Assembly (NCBI RefSeq): GCF_000091045.1
Contig: NC_006686.1
Span: 867,501-931,500, forward strand
DNA length: 64,000 nucleotides
Origin: Cryptococcus deneoformans JEC21
Taxonomy: Eukaryota > Basidiomycota > Tremellomycetes > Tremellales > Cryptococcaceae
Direction: 5' to 3'
Of the stretch, positions 1-11,391 are shown one piece after another. The first letter of the stretch is position 1. Every line of letters starts with the position of its first letter. The position numbers and the translations under genes were made by a program. Under the pieces are notes generated by a model, which worked only from the letters and a program-made list of their open reading frames with translations, was not told where the DNA came from and searched no databases.

Positions 1-131
1 CTTCTTCAGTCGGCAGCTGTAATCACACGTCATTTACCCCTGACGTCACCACTTGTTTGCTGCCCATCTTCATGTTTACCAAAACTGCCTTTAAGACGAA
101 GGCAAGTAGTATAGTCACACTTCAGGCAACC

Positions 132-2722
132 ATGGGCAGCGATGAACAGCCCCCTTGGGCCCCTCTGCCACGGTATGTACTCTGTCCCTGCCCTGGGCTT
201 CCGAGCGCCACCTCCTGATTAGATCCGATTAGGAGCAATCAGCAGTCCGTCGACCATGACGACGAAGACGATGAACAGCTCAGGATCGCTATAGCTCTAT
301 CACAGGCAGAAGCGAGAGAAACAAAGAGAGCAAGGAGAGAAGAAACTCCAGATGACGAGAAACACATGCTTGCAGAGTGAGTCACCTTACAGACTTTGCT
401 TCAAAATCGTTTATATGATGTCACCATAGAGCTATTGCGGCATCACTGGCTGAAGCTGGACCTTCAGCTAATCCGGAGGCCACAGTGAGCCAGCAGCCGG
501 TTGCCTCTCTTGCTATTCCGGTCGTTGCCCCTGTGGTAGAGGTTCCTTCATCACTCAGGGTAGGAAGTCAAACCTACGATCGGGCTCAGATGAATAAGGA
601 GCGTTTGCAGAGACAAGCTGCACGTGAGAAGAGCGAAGCCGAACAGTCGCGCAGAGAAGGTATATCCACATTCGAACAGACGACCCCTCGACTCCCACAA
701 GCTAGAAAAGCTGCTTCAGCACAATGGCCTCCTCCTACCGGTGCCCATCCTTTCCAAGGGACTGCTCCATTTCCCAGAGATGCAGCTGGGGAATATTATC
801 TGGAAGGGGAGTTAAGACATACCGGAAACATGTGGGCGAGCGAGGGCCCTATCGGGAATATTCGTCAGCCAACATTTTCTCTCACCCATGTAGTAGGCGA
901 CGTAAGTATTAATACCATTCCTTGCTTATACAGCAGTCACTGATGACCGACCATTGATAAGCATTCCCAAATCTCGCTTATCATCACATCAGCATACTGC
1001 ATCGATGATTCATGGTTAAACGAGGCAGGGATTCTCCCAGATCCCGTTGATGTCCCTGTTGTAATGATACGCCCGTATCCCAAGGATCTTCGCCATCGTT
1101 TGAATGGAAAAGTTGCAAGCCAATTGAACGGTGAAGTCTGGTGTTATCCCGATATGAAAGATAATTGGGGGTGAGTTTAGGGTAAGGTACAAACACTTGC
1201 TGATGAAGAAAATTCAGCACCATGCACATGAAATTCTTTTGGGTACGTCCTGGTTTGGTGTTTCAAAGCCTGACATTCCTTGCAGATCTTTTACAAGACT
1301 GGTAGACTTCGTGTATGTATCTCAACAGCCAATCTAGTTCCATACGACTGGTCCATGATCGAAAACGCGAGTGACTAGGTTTTCTTCTTCACTTTCAATA
1401 TGTGTGCTAACTTATGTGCAGTCCGTCTTTGTCCAGGACTTTCTCCCTCTTAATACCCCAATACAAGGGTTATCTGCCGACGCTCCCACCCATGACCTAG
1501 CCCTGCAGTTCCGTACACTTTTCAAACACATTGGTGTCGATTCCGCTCTGACGCTCCTATCAAAGAACCATCCCCAGGGAAACCGAATTCCGTTTTCCGG
1601 ACAGAATGATTTTTCAGACTTACGGCGCTGGGATTGGGGAAAAGTCAGATTCAGAACAGTGATCAGTGTATCTGAGAAGCTCTCGGGGGCTGGTGATGTG
1701 GACCTATTCGGAATTGGCCGATTGGGCCACGTCCTGAATACTGAGGGATGGGTGCCTGATAAAGAGCAGAAAGCGGTTATTGAGTATCAGGTAGGGATAC
1801 ATAGAGAACCTTGTCGTCCCAATTGACTTGCTTACTTTCTTTTAATCTAGGGGTCTTCATTGGGCCAGTACAGCCTAAATTGGCTCCATAATTTTTATTC
1901 TTTTTGCACTGGCAAAAAGGTCTCCTCCCTCGTGACTAATTCTAAACCATCTTCCTGGCCCCCAATTAAAATTATATTTCCCTCTCTCAGTACGGTCGAC
2001 AGTTCAGTAGGAGGGAGAGACGGAGGAGGTACAATTTTTGCAGGCAAGGGTTGGAATGCCAATACGAAGTATTTGTTTTACGACTCCAACTCGAAAAGGG
2101 GAGGTATCCTCATGCATGCCAAGGTAAGCATTGGTATCCATGTCAAAGAGTCAATTGTTTGTAACGGAGAACTGAGAATGTGTGTAGATGATGATAGCTA
2201 TATTCCATCCTAAAGCCGAAACGCCTTCATCGCAGACTCCGTCTTCAACCTCTCTCGGCAAGCGGAAAGCCTTGGAACCGGACGAAGTAGAAAACCGAAT
2301 AGGAGGGTGGGTATACGTTGGCAGCCACAACTTTTCGCCAGCTGCTTGGGTGAGTTCAGCCTCTCAACAGGTATTATCGGACGAAGGGTCCTGACCCTTT
2401 CATCACAGGGTACACTGGACACCAAAAAGAGTCCTGTAACACTCAGTATAAAAAACTATGAGTTGGGCATCGTTTTCCCCTTGTGTGAGTCATGCGGATT
2501 AATGCACTCCCGGTTTATTTTATTTTATCTGACAAGGTCCAGACGGGCAACAATCCAACGTTGCCGCTGACAAGGTGGCCCCGTATAAGCGGCCACCGAA
2601 AAAGTATTCCGTAGGAGATGAACCGTGGGTAAGTATCCTCTTCCTTACAGTTTAGACTGGTCAGTCAGTGTACTGACGATGGTTGATTGCAGGACCAAAA
2701 GAAACATGGATTTGGCCTCTGA
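132..2722 (+). CDS. TDP1: Tyrosyl-DNA phosphodiesterase 1 with N-terminal UIM-like motifs
   Basis: Nuclear repair enzyme that hydrolyses the bond between topoisomerase I and the 3' end of DNA. The model has about a dozen exons: 132-172, 233-376, 430-901, 962-1170, 1209-1242, 1286-1366, then from 1422 on. The first HxK motif is HMK, in the exon at 1209-1242, followed by an STANL segment and a tryptophan as in the family. The second HxK is HAK, just before the intron near 2125. It is followed by GSHNFSPAAWG, the usual serine/asparagine-rich partner of the second active-site half. Before the catalytic part lie two acidic/alanine-rich helices ending in ALSQAEA and ASLAEAG, which fit the ubiquitin-interacting motif consensus. 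The intron at 1367-1421 appears to use a GC donor. The start at 132 was chosen because it opens the first exon in frame. The family call is firm; the exact N-terminus is inferred. Confidence 0.92.
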
Positions 2723-4700
2723 TAAGCGTTATAAGGAGGATGACATAGGAAGTGGTGGGTCGTTGGGTACTAGCAATGTATTTCAGACTCTTTGTTTTCT
2801 TCGTAAGCAACGGCCATCTGTTGTCTCGATACATATCGGTGCCTCCGTCATTAAACTAAAAACATCTGCGACGTGGGGTAAAATTAGAAGAGTGCCCGAG
2901 ACTACATTAATAAAGGCCAAGTTTGGCGCTTAATTACACTAAAATTGTAACATTGACCTCCACCTTTACATCAAACTCCTCATTTAAGACCGAGAAGTTG
3001 AAGCTATTTCTTCAGGGGGTATACCACAATAGTTTGAATTGTTTTCACTCACTTCAGTGAATTTTCGGCAAAATAATAAAGGTTGGTGGCGGTTCCCATG
3101 CATACAAAGACCCAATTGCATGTCTTTGTACATCTTCATCTTTCATTTGGTGGAAGCGCAAATTGGTCGAAAGCGATTACCTTGTTGTATCGCGCGTCGT
3201 CTGAGGATCTTTTGTTGACTACAATCTGGAAGGCTTTCGCTCACTTCAATGAATTACCGCCGAACCAAAATCATTTCCAATCGATTTATGTGCCTCCATA
3301 GAGTCGGTCGAATGAATGCCTTCTTGAAGCTTTACCATTTGTGTGGACGAAGCGAAATAGAGCAAACGACGAACACCTACCATGTCGCCGATTCGCGCTA
3401 ATTTCTCACATCAGTTAACTGTGTCCCTGCATCTAGTTTAATGACAACTCCTCACTAGGAGCTATCTGATCCTTCCCGATAACTACAATGGTCAACCTAT
3501 CCGTCTTTAGATATAGATTGTCTCTCCTCTTCTACAGCTCTCCTTGACATCTTCTCCTTGTCTGATACGTGGACTGCCTTTTTTTGGTCACCGTGCATAT
3601 TCGAGCGCTGGGGCTAAGCATTTTGCCATCTCGCTCATTGAGATGAATGGAACAGGCCACTTTCATGAAGTCGATCAATGTGCCGGGAGGAAGGTGGGTG
3701 CCGTGGACGTGACAACGCGAGGGGATGTGACAAGTGTGGAGTAAAAGTGAAAAGATGTGCCGATGTTGGGGCTTGAAGTTGAAAGCCGGGGAGCCTCAAT
3801 GCTATACTATCGTTTTGTAAAGCCCTCAGATTGGGCGAATCTAGCCGATATCCAGTTATACGGAGTGTGATCCAAGTGTGATCCATAACCCCACAATTAG
3901 CACCAGCTCGTCCTCCATAGATTAGTGCCACCATAGTATGAGCTTTGTCAAGTAGTTTACTGGTAAAGGTATCTACCTTCTGCTGCTGGAAAAGATCACC
4001 TAAAGCTCTTTCTGTGAAAGCAGCTGAGGTAGTTTACGAACAATAGTTCAGTATGGGGCATCTCATAACTGAGTGCGCCAAGTTGCTGGTGGTGGATGTC
4101 AGGATGATATGAGAACAGCACCATTGGAAAACTTCTAGATGGACTAAAGTAGCATCAGTCAAATAGATAACGGTCAAGTTGAGAACTTTGGCACACACGG
4201 TCAAAGCTACCCTGGGGAACCGGCGTATGTTAGGTTATGAGCGATATAGCTGAAGGGGAATTGAAGGTATAGGGCGCTGGTCCTCGGGTGCCATTTTGGC
4301 ACGCCACACGATTAATTTTTGGAAATATTTTGCAGTCATAGTGTTGGCCAATGTACCATGGGGATATCTTCGAAATTTGGGCTGATTTGAAGCTGATTTA
4401 AATAAGGACCTACAAAATGGTGGAATGAGGAACGAGGATATAGTGAGTTTGTTCTTCAGATGTCAATTTTGCGGACATGACGCCTTCCTGTTCAATTCTT
4501 TTGCTTCCAGACGATTTTCAATGGGTCACAGAGGTATGATAGAAAATTGGGCTGGTTTGGAGATGAACTGACTGCTCTGTGAATTTATAAAAGCGGACTC
4601 AGTGGGCAGAAAAGGGGGACAATGAAATAATCGATACTTACCGATTTTCTCGATGCATACACACCCCTGGTAAATGTAACTTATAGAGCTGATCTCTGGC
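2723..4700. other. Gene-free stretch between TDP1 and RNA1
   Basis: About 2 kb with only short, unconserved open frames on both strands and no protein motif I recognise. A diverged direct repeat occurs at 3043-3075 and 3235-3272 (shared core CTCACTTCA, then TGAATT). A perfect 9-bp inverted repeat lies at 3103-3111 and 3122-3130. It could hold a non-coding RNA, or the long 5' regulatory region of RNA1. Nothing here can be called a gene from the sequence alone. Confidence 0.4.
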
Positions 4701-4702
4701 TA

Positions 4703-4754
4703 CCACATATCTCAAGAGCTAAGCATAGTATGCATAACTGAAGGAGATATGTGG
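4703..4754. repeat. Perfect 11-bp inverted repeat enclosing a smaller palindrome
   Basis: CCACATATCTC at 4703-4713 is matched by its exact reverse complement GAGATATGTGG at 4744-4754. Inside the 30-nt spacer is a second palindrome, GCATA-G-TATGC, at 4723-4733. It lies 13 bp before the direct-repeat cluster at 4767 and about 310 bp upstream of the RNA1 start. Function unknown. Confidence 0.7.
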
Positions 4755-4766
4755 ATTTGAATGAAA

Positions 4767-4850
4767 TTACAGCAAACAAAGCACAAATTACAGCAAACAC
4801 GGTGATGCATTTTGAACTTACAGCAAACGCGGGTCGAATTTACAGCAAAA
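4767..4850 (+). promoter_or_regulatory. Four direct repeats of TTACAGCAAA upstream of RNA1
   Basis: Copies start at 4767, 4788, 4818 and 4840. The first three read TTACAGCAAAC and the last ends in A. Start-to-start distances are 21, 30 and 22 bp, close to two, three and two helical turns, so all copies face nearly the same side of the DNA. The last copy ends about 210 bp before the RNA1 start codon. This looks like an array of sites for one DNA-binding protein. That role is inferred. Confidence 0.5.
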
Positions 4851-5060
4851 ACCTATCTATCTCGCTTGGTTGTATCCGCTTTCAGGTGTCCCGATCCCTG
4901 TACGTTCGGTCAAAGCGCGTCAAAAGTCTGAAAAGAGCTTCCGCTGTGGTGATGTTGTTTTTCGCCGATTTCTGATGTTGGTTTCTGGAAAGTACTCGTA
5001 AAGTCCTTTTGTGTTCCCCTTCTATACCCTTACTTTTTTTCACAGCCTTACCCCGCAACC

Positions 5061-6426
5061 ATGTCCAAGGTATTCTCCATCCTCGGTAAAAATCTCAAGG
5101 CCAACACCAAGGCCGAGTTGGAACCTTATATCTCCCAGTTGGAAGAAATGGAAGATGTTGAAGAGGTTCATTTCGGTGGCAATTCCTTGGGTGTTGAAGC
5201 CTGTGAGGCTATTGCCAGCGTGCTCAAGAAGAAAACCAATTTGAAGGTGAGAATCTTGTTCTCATGTGATCACAGACGCTCATGCTCTTTATGCAGGTTG
5301 TCGACTTGGCAGATATCTTTACGGGCCGACTCATTTCTGAAATTCCTCAGGCCCTCTCCGCTTTGTGCAACGCACTCTCTGATCACACCTCTTTGGTCGA
5401 GCTTGATCTTTCTGACAATGCATTTGGCGGTCGATGCGCGGATGCCCTCGTGCCATTCCTACAGTCCAACACCCATTTCCAAATCTTCAAGCTCAACAAC
5501 AACGGTCTCGGACCATGGGGCGGTTCTGTCGTTGCAAAGGCCTTGCTTGATAACGCCGCCAAGTGTGAGAAGGAAGGGAAGGAGTCTAGCTTAAAGGTCG
5601 TTGTCTGTGGCCGAAACCGATTGGAAAACGGCAGCGCTCCTGACTGGGCTGAGGCGTTTGGGAAACACCGAAATTTGAAAGAAGTCAAGATGCCCCAAAA
5701 TGGTATCAGGATGGAGGGTATTCAGGCTCTTGCTGAGGGCTTGTCTAACTGCAAGGAGTTGGAGCATCTCGACTTGCAAGACAACACAGCTACCAAGACC
5801 GGAACCCGTGCGATTGTCAAGCACCTCGGCTCATGGCCCAATCTCAAGCACCTCAACTTGTCAGACTGCTTGCTCGGTTCAGCCGGCGGTATTGCCCTCG
5901 CTACCAGTTTGAGCCTCGGATCTAATCCTAAGCTTGAATCCCTTAAGCTACAATATGGCGAGATGGACAAGCGTGCTATCGAGCTATTGAGTGTAGCTAT
6001 CTCTCAGCATCTCAAAGAATTGACGGTGCTCGAATTGAATGGAAACAGGTTTTCTGAGGATGACGAATGTGTAGAGGAGTTGAAAAAAGCATTGGAGCTT
6101 TGGGGTCATGAAGAAGCTCTCGATGAGTGTGAGTTTTTCTATCAGTACGAAGAAGGTTTCCGCTGAATGTACACGTAGTGGATGACATGGAAGAGCCAGA
6201 GTCCGAAGAGGAAGAGAGCGAAAAAGAGGAAGAGCGGGAGGAAGAGGAGACCGGCGAGCCGGACGACGGTGTTGACAAGGGTGCTTCAGGAGAGGATAAA
6301 CTTCCTCCTGCCTCCGACAAGCAGACTGATGAGTTTGTGTTTTCAATGTATGGGTCATTGGACAAAGCTGATCAAGGATGTAGGCTTGCGGACATGCTCG
6401 CTGGCGTTCACGTTGGGAAACAATAG
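5061..6426 (+). CDS. RNA1: Ran GTPase-activating protein (RanGAP)
   Basis: Cytoplasmic activator of Ran GTP hydrolysis, needed for nuclear import and export. Three exons (5061-5246, 5297-6128, 6179-6426) give about 421 residues, near the length of yeast Rna1. The body is a row of leucine-rich repeats of the RanGAP type, with units such as LVELDLSDNAFG, FKLNNNGLG, LEHLDLQDN and LKHLNLSD. The N-terminal segment GGNSLGVEAC and the later CGRNRLENGS match the Ran-facing loops that hold the conserved arginine/asparagine. A run of glutamates encoded near 6190-6260 forms the acidic C-terminal tail typical of fungal RanGAPs. The gene converges on SmF. Confidence 0.95.
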
Positions 6427-6630
6427 AGACCATATTGGTTTATTTTACATGGCATAGGCGTATATGCAAGTCGGGTAGTTGCTTTGGGTTCTTCTGCATG
6501 TAACAATTCTCATATTACCTCATCGCGAATTGCGAGTTGGCCGCAATCACTTGTCCCAGGCTGCGTGCCCTTTCTAAGTTTTACAGTCGATTATTTGTGC
6601 ATATGGCCTCCAACCTCCGCCATACATCAT

Positions 6631-7199
6631 CTAATCTTGGTCCATTCCGCCTGCCCTGTCTTTGAACTCTCTGTTGTAGAAAGAAAATGTTAAAGGAAAG
6701 GAGCATAGTTGATATTGATCCACAGATATGAGGCAAAGTGGAAAAAAGGGGCAGTTCGGCGTCGTCAGCATCAACTTCAATTTCCATCTGCACTTGTGGC
6801 CACGCACCTTATGTACAGAACATTGTTGCAGCGAATGAGGACTTCTCCCAAAGCACCATTTGACTTGCCATTCTCAATTTCTTCAGTGTTAGCAAGCTGT
6901 GACATTTTAATCAGTATTCTACACGTCTGATCCGCGGCTGATTGACATCATCCGCTGCAATCCGCGCCCATAACTCTTGCCACGGAGCACAAGACTCACT
7001 TGCAAGTTCATGTAGCCATCTGTAGATACGAGATAGCCCCTGTACTCGAGACCCCACTTTAATCGGACATAGACGACCTTGCCTGTGAGATCTTGGAGGA
7101 AGGGCTTTGGGTTGACGGGCTGTGAATTGGATTGTTGGTAGTGAGCATAGATTGAGTGGTGTCCGTGAACGGATGAAGACTCACTGCGATGGCGGACAT
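6631..7199 (-). CDS. SMX3: Small nuclear ribonucleoprotein F (SmF)
   Basis: Core subunit of the heptameric Sm ring on spliceosomal snRNAs. Read on the minus strand, the first exon encodes MSAIA. The next encodes [14 protein letters not shown] and the Sm1 motif with [17 protein letters not shown] third encodes [10 protein letters not shown] and the Sm2 motif [11 protein letters not shown]. The end is ambiguous. Using donor 6807 and acceptor 6671, the last exon gives YIREFKD and stops at 6631; the E after YIR agrees with yeast SmF. Reading through the donor instead gives a stop at 6777 after eight different residues. I prefer the spliced form because of its strong pyrimidine tract. The promoter is shared with NSP1. 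Confidence 0.88.
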
Positions 7200-7286
7200 G
7201 ATATTTGTGTTTTGAGTAGGGTATAAGAGAGTATAGGCAACATATAATAAGCTTGGTGGTGTGTCGCTGAGAGTTTGCGGCAGGAA

Positions 7287-7319
7287 GGCGCGCTGGCGGG
7301 AAGCTGGGCAACGCGCGCC
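7287..7319. repeat. GC-rich inverted repeat in the SmF/NSP1 divergent promoter
   Basis: GGCGCGC at 7287-7293 pairs with GCGCGCC at 7313-7319 across a 19-nt spacer, in the roughly 200-bp gap between the SmF and NSP1 starts. Being symmetric, it could serve both genes. That use is inferred. Confidence 0.4.
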
Positions 7320-7403
7320 TACGTGAACTAAGTTTGGGATGTTATTCTGCACTTACAAGAACTCGAGTCTCCATTGCATCTGCACACTCTCTCCGCTGTC
7401 TAC

Positions 7404-9919
7404 AATGGGTAAGTATTTCCCGACCATTCCCTTGCTCCGCTCACCCCTTGTAGCCGCCCCAAACCCCTTCGCCGGCTTCGGCTCAAAGCGTGAGTACCAC
7501 GGCCCCACCTTTCCTGCACGCTCTGTCGATTATATCTGACTTAAAGCTTCCTCAATGTACAACGAACTCCATTTTTTCTTCATCTAACCCAGCCCAACCC
7601 TCCGCTTCCGGCACCTCACTGTTTGGAAACACTTCGTCTCAACCTGCTTCTGGTAGCGGCTTATTCGGCTCGTCATCCACTACAAACAACTCCTCTGCTA
7701 CCCCTGCCGCCTCGGGGGGCGGCTTATTTGGCGGTGGGGCACAGACTTCTGGCGGTTTGTTCGGAAATAACACCACCGGTGCCAATAATAACAATAACAA
7801 CTCAAACGCGGCAGCTGCAAACAGCTCGACTCCTGCAGCGCCCTCTGGAGGTAGTCTATTTGGAGGATTTGGAACTGGAGGATTTGGAACGAACAATACG
7901 GCGACTGGGTCCACGACTCCAGCTTCTAAACCTGCTTTTGGTGGCTTTGGTCAATCCACTACACCGGCCGCACCTCCTCCAGCTAGTACAGGGACAAGCT
8001 TATTTGGAGGCGCTGCTACCGGCACAAGCACAGGTGGTGGCTTGTTTGGTGCTAAACCTGCAGAAGGCACTGGAGCACCTGGCGCAGCGTCAACAACGGG
8101 TGGATTTACAGGGTTTGGAGCAAAGCCTGCCGGCACCACATCTGCGCCTGCAACAGGTGGACTTTTTGGTTCAAAGCCTGCAGAATCTACCCCTGCTGCT
8201 TCTTCTTCTCCTGCGCCCTCATCCGGTGGTGGCCTCTTTTCATTCGGTGCTAAACCCGCCTCCACTACTACACCTGCTGCTCCTTCACTTTTCGGCTCTG
8301 CTCCTGCCAAGGATGCTTCTTCATCAACTCCTACATCTGGCACACCACCCACCACTTCTGGAGGCGGACCCTTTGGGGGTGGGGGGCTTTTTGGTGCCAA
8401 GCCCGCTGCTCCTGCTACAGAGGCTCCTAAAGCTGACACCGCCACCACTGCCCCGGCTGCCCCAACCAGTGGTTTGTTTGGGGGAGTAGGTGCCTCAAAA
8501 CCCGCTGAAGCACCTAAGCCTGCTGCTGGAGGGTTCTCCTTCGGTAACTTGGGAGCCAAACCTGCTACTCCTTCTACCACTGAAGCTCCCAAAACGGGAG
8601 GCTTCAGCTTTGGAGCTTCTGCCCCAAGCGCTGATAAGAAGGACGAGATGCCGGCTGAAGCGCCCAAGACGGGAGGCTTCAGTTTTGGCGCCCCCGCTGC
8701 TGCCGCTTCCAACGAAGAAAAAAAGACTGATAAGCCTGCAGAGGCTCCCAAACCGGGTGGATTCAGCTTTGGTAACATTGGTACATCCGCAACAACGGCC
8801 TCTGGAGACGATAAAGGCAAGGCGCCTGAAGCTCCTAAGGCTGGCGGGTTCAGTTTTGGCGGTCTTGGTGCAAAGACAGATGGTGACAAGGATAAGGCTC
8901 CAGCTGCGCCTACGCCTGCTGCGCCTGCTGCTGGTGGCTTGTTTGGAGCCAAGCCTGCCGATGCTGGTCAAAGCAGTACCGCCGCCCCTTCAGCTAGCGG
9001 TGGTCTCTTTGGTGCCAATCCCAACACTACCGCGGCGGCTTCTACCACTACACCTGCTGTACCAACCGCCCCCATTGCTTCCGCCCCAGCCAATGTGGAG
9101 AAGCCCAGCGAACCCGTTCCCAACCTTCTTCGTGGCAAAGCCTTGGATGATATAGTGGAAGGATGGAATAAGGATTTAGAGGAGCAAGTGAAGGAGTTTG
9201 AGAGGCAGGCTGGTGAGGTGAGGGAGTGGGATAAGATTTTGGTCAGGAATGGTAACCAAGTGGGTGGTAACCTTGTTCGTGTCTTGGATACAAGCTGACA
9301 CTTCTAATCCTGAAGATTACAGCTCTTAGAAGACAAGTGTTGGAGGCTCAGCAGACCCAAGCTGCTGTTGATGAACCGTTGAACTACTTTGAGGCTCAGC
9401 AAAATCAGCTGGAAAGTATGTTGGATGTGTATGAGAAGGAGATTGCAAAAATGTCAAACGACAGCACCAGGCCGTTGGCGGCGAAAATGCCGGCTGATCG
9501 AGAGCGGGAGAAGGCGTGAGTCTTGACTGATGGTTTATTGGAAAAGCTATTGACTGACAATCGCTGAAACAAGTTACACACTTGCCGAGGATCTTAATAA
9601 ACAGCTCGATGACCTGTCTCGTAACCTGTCACAGATGATTGAACAAGTAAACAAAATTTCGACCTCCCAATCATCCCTCGACGCAAGCACGTCCTCTCTC
9701 ACGAACCGTCCTGGGACACCCTCCGCGTCTGCTGCTGACGCAGCTTCACAAATGCCAGATGACCCAGTTAGCCAGCTTTCTGCTATTCTTGGTGCGCACT
9801 TGAGGGCATTGAGCTCAATCGACTCCAGTGCGGGCAAACTATCTACCAAGGTTGGAGAGTTGGAAACCAAGATGGGCAGTAGCGGGTCTGCCCGGGGATG
9901 GGGATTGCCAAGGAGATGA
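7404..9919 (+). CDS. NSP1: FG-repeat nucleoporin NSP1 (Nup62 type)
   Basis: Central-channel nucleoporin. Five exons (7404-7407, 7454-7489, 7593-9259, 9316-9515, 9574-9919) give about 750 residues. The first exon holds only the ATG and one base. Residues up to about 540 are low-complexity Ala/Pro/Ser/Thr with many GLFG, LFG and FSFG units, including repeated GGFSFG preceded by charged Lys/Asp spacers as in yeast Nsp1. The C-terminal roughly 210 residues are the Nsp1 coiled coil: WDKILVRNGNQ joins across the 9260-9315 intron to ITALRRQVLEAQ, and continues with PLNYFEAQQNQLESML. The splice there removes an in-frame stop. Convergent with PRP38, 87 bp away. Confidence 0.92.
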
Positions 9920-10006
9920 TATGTTATGATAAGATAGAAAGTGTACGAATGATAAAAGGCAGAAACAGCGGTTTAATGTAAATTTCCTACATGCATACAT
10001 TGATTA

Positions 10007-11161
10007 TTAGACATCACCCTCCAGCACATCATCTTCGGCAACCTCCAAAACTCTATCAGGGGACACGCTTGGGCTTCTTGAGATATATCTGTCCCTTGTA
10101 TCCCCCTCTTCTCCGCCCAGCTCACTACCACTCAGTGAAGGCGAACGCGAAACATAGCGGTTACCTGACGAGGCTGAAGACCGGGAACGAGACCGTCCAC
10201 GAGAACCGGGTGATGATGGGGGTGTACGTGAGGGTGAGCGGGAAGTGTATCGAGGAGGGGACGGAGACCGGGAGCCTTCTCGTTCAGACTCTTGATCCTC
10301 CTAGTCAAATGTGTCAAATTTAATTTCGCCGAAACTGGTAGAAAAGAGATACGCACGAGGAGACTTTTCCTGGGCGGTAATCCTTCTGTTTCCTCCAGCA
10401 CGCTCCTCTGGGTTAACCGGGGAAGAATGATATCACAGACACGTTCCTGGGTCAACAGTTCGTCTATGAATTCATCAAAGTGGGTCAAAGAATAACCGCC
10501 TGTAATGACTGTTGGTTTCTGTCTTCCAAAGTTGCAAGGAGTGCACTTACCGGCATGAACGACCCGTAACTTCCGATAATCCTTCATCAGTGGCTCGAGG
10601 ATTTCATAGACCTCCAATGATCTGAATGTTAACCGCACGTAAAAGGCTGCGAGCGCCCTCAAATATCTGCCCGAGTCTCAGCTTTTTGTCCATTTGTGAA
10701 GAGTACAGATGGCGAAACCACGTACTTGAACTCCTCAGCCAACAGATACTCTATCAGGATTTCCTTTTCCGGTTGAAGTTGCAAAAGCTTGAGAACTAGA
10801 CATATGAAAGGCGTGGGTGTTTGGCGATCTGTCACACCTCCAATAGCACGAAGATCTATAGCTTTATCTATTATTGATTCGGCTGCAGGAACAACGATAA
10901 AGAGCGGTGATCAAGTGAATACACGGTAACCATACCCTGTCAGTCGAGTAATCAAGCACGAGCTGCGGACTTACCAGTAAGGGCGAAACAGTGCTCTTTC
11001 CAATACAGAGAGTCGTATATACGGGCTCTGATGACCTTTTCAATGAGGTACTATAAGACAGCCAAGTATTGTTAGATTGAGTGGTGACGTTTGGGCAAGA
11101 CTGGCTATACCTGCGGGTTGCTGCCGTGAACGGCTGTGGCTCCTCGCTTGGTTGCACTCAT
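10007..11161 (-). CDS. PRP38: Pre-mRNA-splicing factor 38 with SR-rich tail
   Basis: Spliceosomal tri-snRNP/B-complex factor. The start is at 11161 (MSATKRGATAVHGSNPQ) and the next exons give YLIEKVIRARIYDSLYWKEHCF. Later come the family blocks GGVTDRQTPTPFICLVLKLLQLQP, FKYLRALAAFYVRLTF, YRKLRVV and HFDEFIDELL, then LPRLTQR. The C-terminus, encoded near 10007-10290, is rich in RS, SRSPS and RSRSRS and ends with an acidic stretch before the stop at 10007. Such RS tails occur in animal and many fungal Prp38 proteins but not in S. cerevisiae. Divergent from DR1 with a 230-bp shared promoter. Confidence 0.94.
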
Positions 11162-11391
11162 GGGGTCTGGGTGGATGGATGTAGGACAGGGAATATGTTC
11201 GGAGGAAGTAGCTGGGGGAAATTGTGAATATAGTAATAATGCGAAAATACAAATGGAGGTGGACTGAAGCGGGCAAAGGCGAAGACGCGAAAAGAAAAGC
11301 GAAAACAAATGATGATAATAATTCTCGCTTTCCCTGTTACTACTTCTCTTGCCACTTCCAATTTTATCACTCATCCCAGACATATCTCAAC

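Noticed and set aside
3083..3301. 72-residue open frame in the gene-free stretch
   Set aside because: It is short, begins in repeat-like sequence, and no flanking exon extends it.
7951..8952. 333-residue open frame antisense to NSP1
   Set aside because: It is the mirror of the Gly/Ala/Pro-rich FG repeats and has no start context, splice signals or domain of its own.
9516..9573. Possible C/D box snoRNA in an NSP1 intron (several CTGA strings)
   Set aside because: The intron is only 58 nt, has no proper C box and no terminal stem.
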